Positions 63,313 to 64,000 of a stretch of 64,000 nt of DNA are shown one piece after another. A program made the translations under genes and the position numbers. The stretch lies in contig OX637801.1 in the NCBI GenBank assembly GCA_951802425.1, positions 868,001 through 932,000 on the forward strand, in the 5' to 3' direction. Position 1 is the stretch's first letter, and each line of letters opens with the position of its first letter. The notes beneath the pieces are model-generated. The model did not search any database, had not been told where the DNA came from, and worked only from the letters and a program-made list of their open reading frames with translations. This DNA comes from Clavaria fumosa (taxonomy: Eukaryota > Basidiomycota > Agaricomycetes > Agaricales > Clavariaceae).

Positions 63313-64000
63313 AACTGTCAAAAGCCGGTGGCAAAAAGTGCGTCTTTCCCAAGCATGCAAGACCAAGTCTCACCTGCTACCAGCTCAAAGGGGAGTATGT
63401 GGAAGTCAAAAAATTGCGAGGGCTATCTGGGTTCGGTTGGGACGATGACACGAAGACAGTTACAGCATCTGCCTCCGTGTGGGACGCATACATCAAGGTG
63501 AGTCCACAACACGACAGTCCATCAGATCTACCACTTATTTGACACTCAGGAGCATCCAAAAGCTCAACCTTGGCGCAAGAAAGCATTCCCACTCTACGAT
63601 GTGATGTCCGAACTTGTAGATAACGTGATAGCAATGGGTGATGGCGTATACCGACCTGGATCTGAGCTGACGACAGCGACAGCCAGTATTGACAAGTCTG
63701 CCTCGTCTGACGACTCCAATATCGACCCACAACTTCATAGCCTGCCATCCCATGTGGCTGACAAGACTGGGAGCGAGGGTGATTCGAGTGGCGTATGTCT
63801 CGCACACAGGTTGACTTTTCTGCTAACCTGATGTTGTTTTTTCAGGATGAAGCCAACAGATACATGACTCTGGTCAACAAGCGCAAGAAAGCAGCGACGC
63901 CATCACCAAAAGGTGCAAAACGATCCAAGCGGCGCAAGCCCGCAGTGGAGGGTATGCTTGCTGTTGCGGACGCAATGGAGTCGCTCCAGCAATCCCTCGA

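Larger units (their letters stand above)
58042..64000 (+). mobile_element. PIF/Harbinger-like element, 5' end to window edge
   Basis: The start GGGCCTGTTCGGCAACAC is typical of PIF/Harbinger ends and follows TAA, the usual target trinucleotide, inside a Gypsy-A LTR. The element carries a Myb/SANT-like gene, the common accessory protein of Harbinger elements. Its DDE transposase and right end would be beyond 64000. Superfamily assignment rests on the end sequence, the TAA and the Myb gene, not on a seen transposase. Confidence 0.65.
58355..64000 (+). pseudogene. Myb/SANT-like domain gene interrupted by Copia
   Basis: Exon 1 (58355-58550) reads TCWTSNDEATLVEALLKQK, NMSENGWKPCAYNTVITALN and AKTLTTV. 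The Copia at 58551-63312 splits the codon after it, and the frame resumes at 63318: KSRWQK, then LKGEYVEVKKLRGLSGFGWD and SASVWDAYIK, EHPKAQPWRKKAFPLYDVM, and a lysine-rich stretch KRKKAATPSPKGAKRSKRRK. Introns follow at 63338-63383, 63498-63549 and 63793-63845. The tryptophans and SGFGWD mark the Myb/SANT-like DNA-binding family, used by Harbinger elements to bind their ends or to move the transposase to the nucleus. It runs off the window. Without the Copia and one AACTG the frame is fully open, so the insertion is the only visible lesion. Confidence 0.85.

Overview
This window is genomic DNA of a filamentous fungus, most likely an agaricomycete (mushroom-forming basidiomycete). The evidence is short 45-70 nt introns with GT-AG and some GC-AG ends, gene content (Ubc6-type E2, thymidylate kinase, BTB protein, TMEM16/anoctamin, FYVE-RhoGEF), and a dense load of chromodomain Gypsy, Copia, Helitron, Tc1/mariner, hAT and PIF/Harbinger sequences. 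Genus and species cannot be named from the sequence alone. All gene models are read by eye from reading frames, splice signals and family motifs; no search was run.

Layout. 1-1.1 kb: the 3' end of a tail-anchored Ubc6 gene (+) converging on a truncated thymidylate kinase (-). 1.2-2.7 kb: non-coding degenerate repeats. 2.7-5.5 kb: an internally deleted Gypsy element (family A, -) with perfect target duplication. 5.5-7.2 kb: a TA-flanked MITE and a two-exon BTB gene. 7.3-10.4 kb: a hairpin, a Tc1 pseudogene, a miniature LTR element (TRIM) with tRNA-like boxes in its LTR, and a Gypsy-A LTR split by a hAT MITE. 10.4-20.1 kb: a chimera of two Gypsy-A bodies, split by two solo LTRs of other families (B, 1460 bp; C, 821 bp), each with exact 5-bp duplications. 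20.1-22.6 kb: further LTR-B and LTR-like pieces. 23.8-26.6 kb: the Rep/helicase part of a Helitron. 26.6-31.3 kb: LTR relics, another Gypsy chromodomain integrase end, and the N-terminal part of a Helitron Rep in opposite orientation. 31.3-36.1 kb: the best preserved Gypsy-A copy (-), cut in its integrase. 36.4-39.5 kb: a 3.1-kb terminal-inverted-repeat element that carries an intron-containing fragment of the mitochondrial ribosomal protein mL44 gene and a GC-rich minisatellite. 39.7-40.6 kb: a hAT deletion derivative. 40.8-43.1 kb: an apparently intact TMEM16 gene. 43.3-50.8 kb: a decayed Copia with its RT segment inverted, plus a long hairpin. 51.3-55.2 kb: two co-directional genes, a UIM/PPxY protein and a FYVE-DH-PH exchange factor. 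55.6-58 kb: nested MITEs and Gypsy scraps. 58.0-64.0 kb: a PIF/Harbinger-like element whose Myb/SANT-like gene is interrupted by a complete, very young Copia with identical LTRs.

The host genes are unrelated housekeeping, trafficking and signalling genes that occur as islands between transposon nests. Most of the biology here is transposon layering: many insertions can be ordered in time because target-site duplications and uninterrupted paralogous sequence are both visible. Old copies are rich in TG/CA and carry in-frame stops, whereas the young Copia and the host genes keep CpG, which suggests cytosine-methylation or RIP-like decay. The most notable objects are the TRIM with pol III-like boxes, the gene-capturing TIR element, the Harbinger/Copia nest and the MITE-in-MITE.
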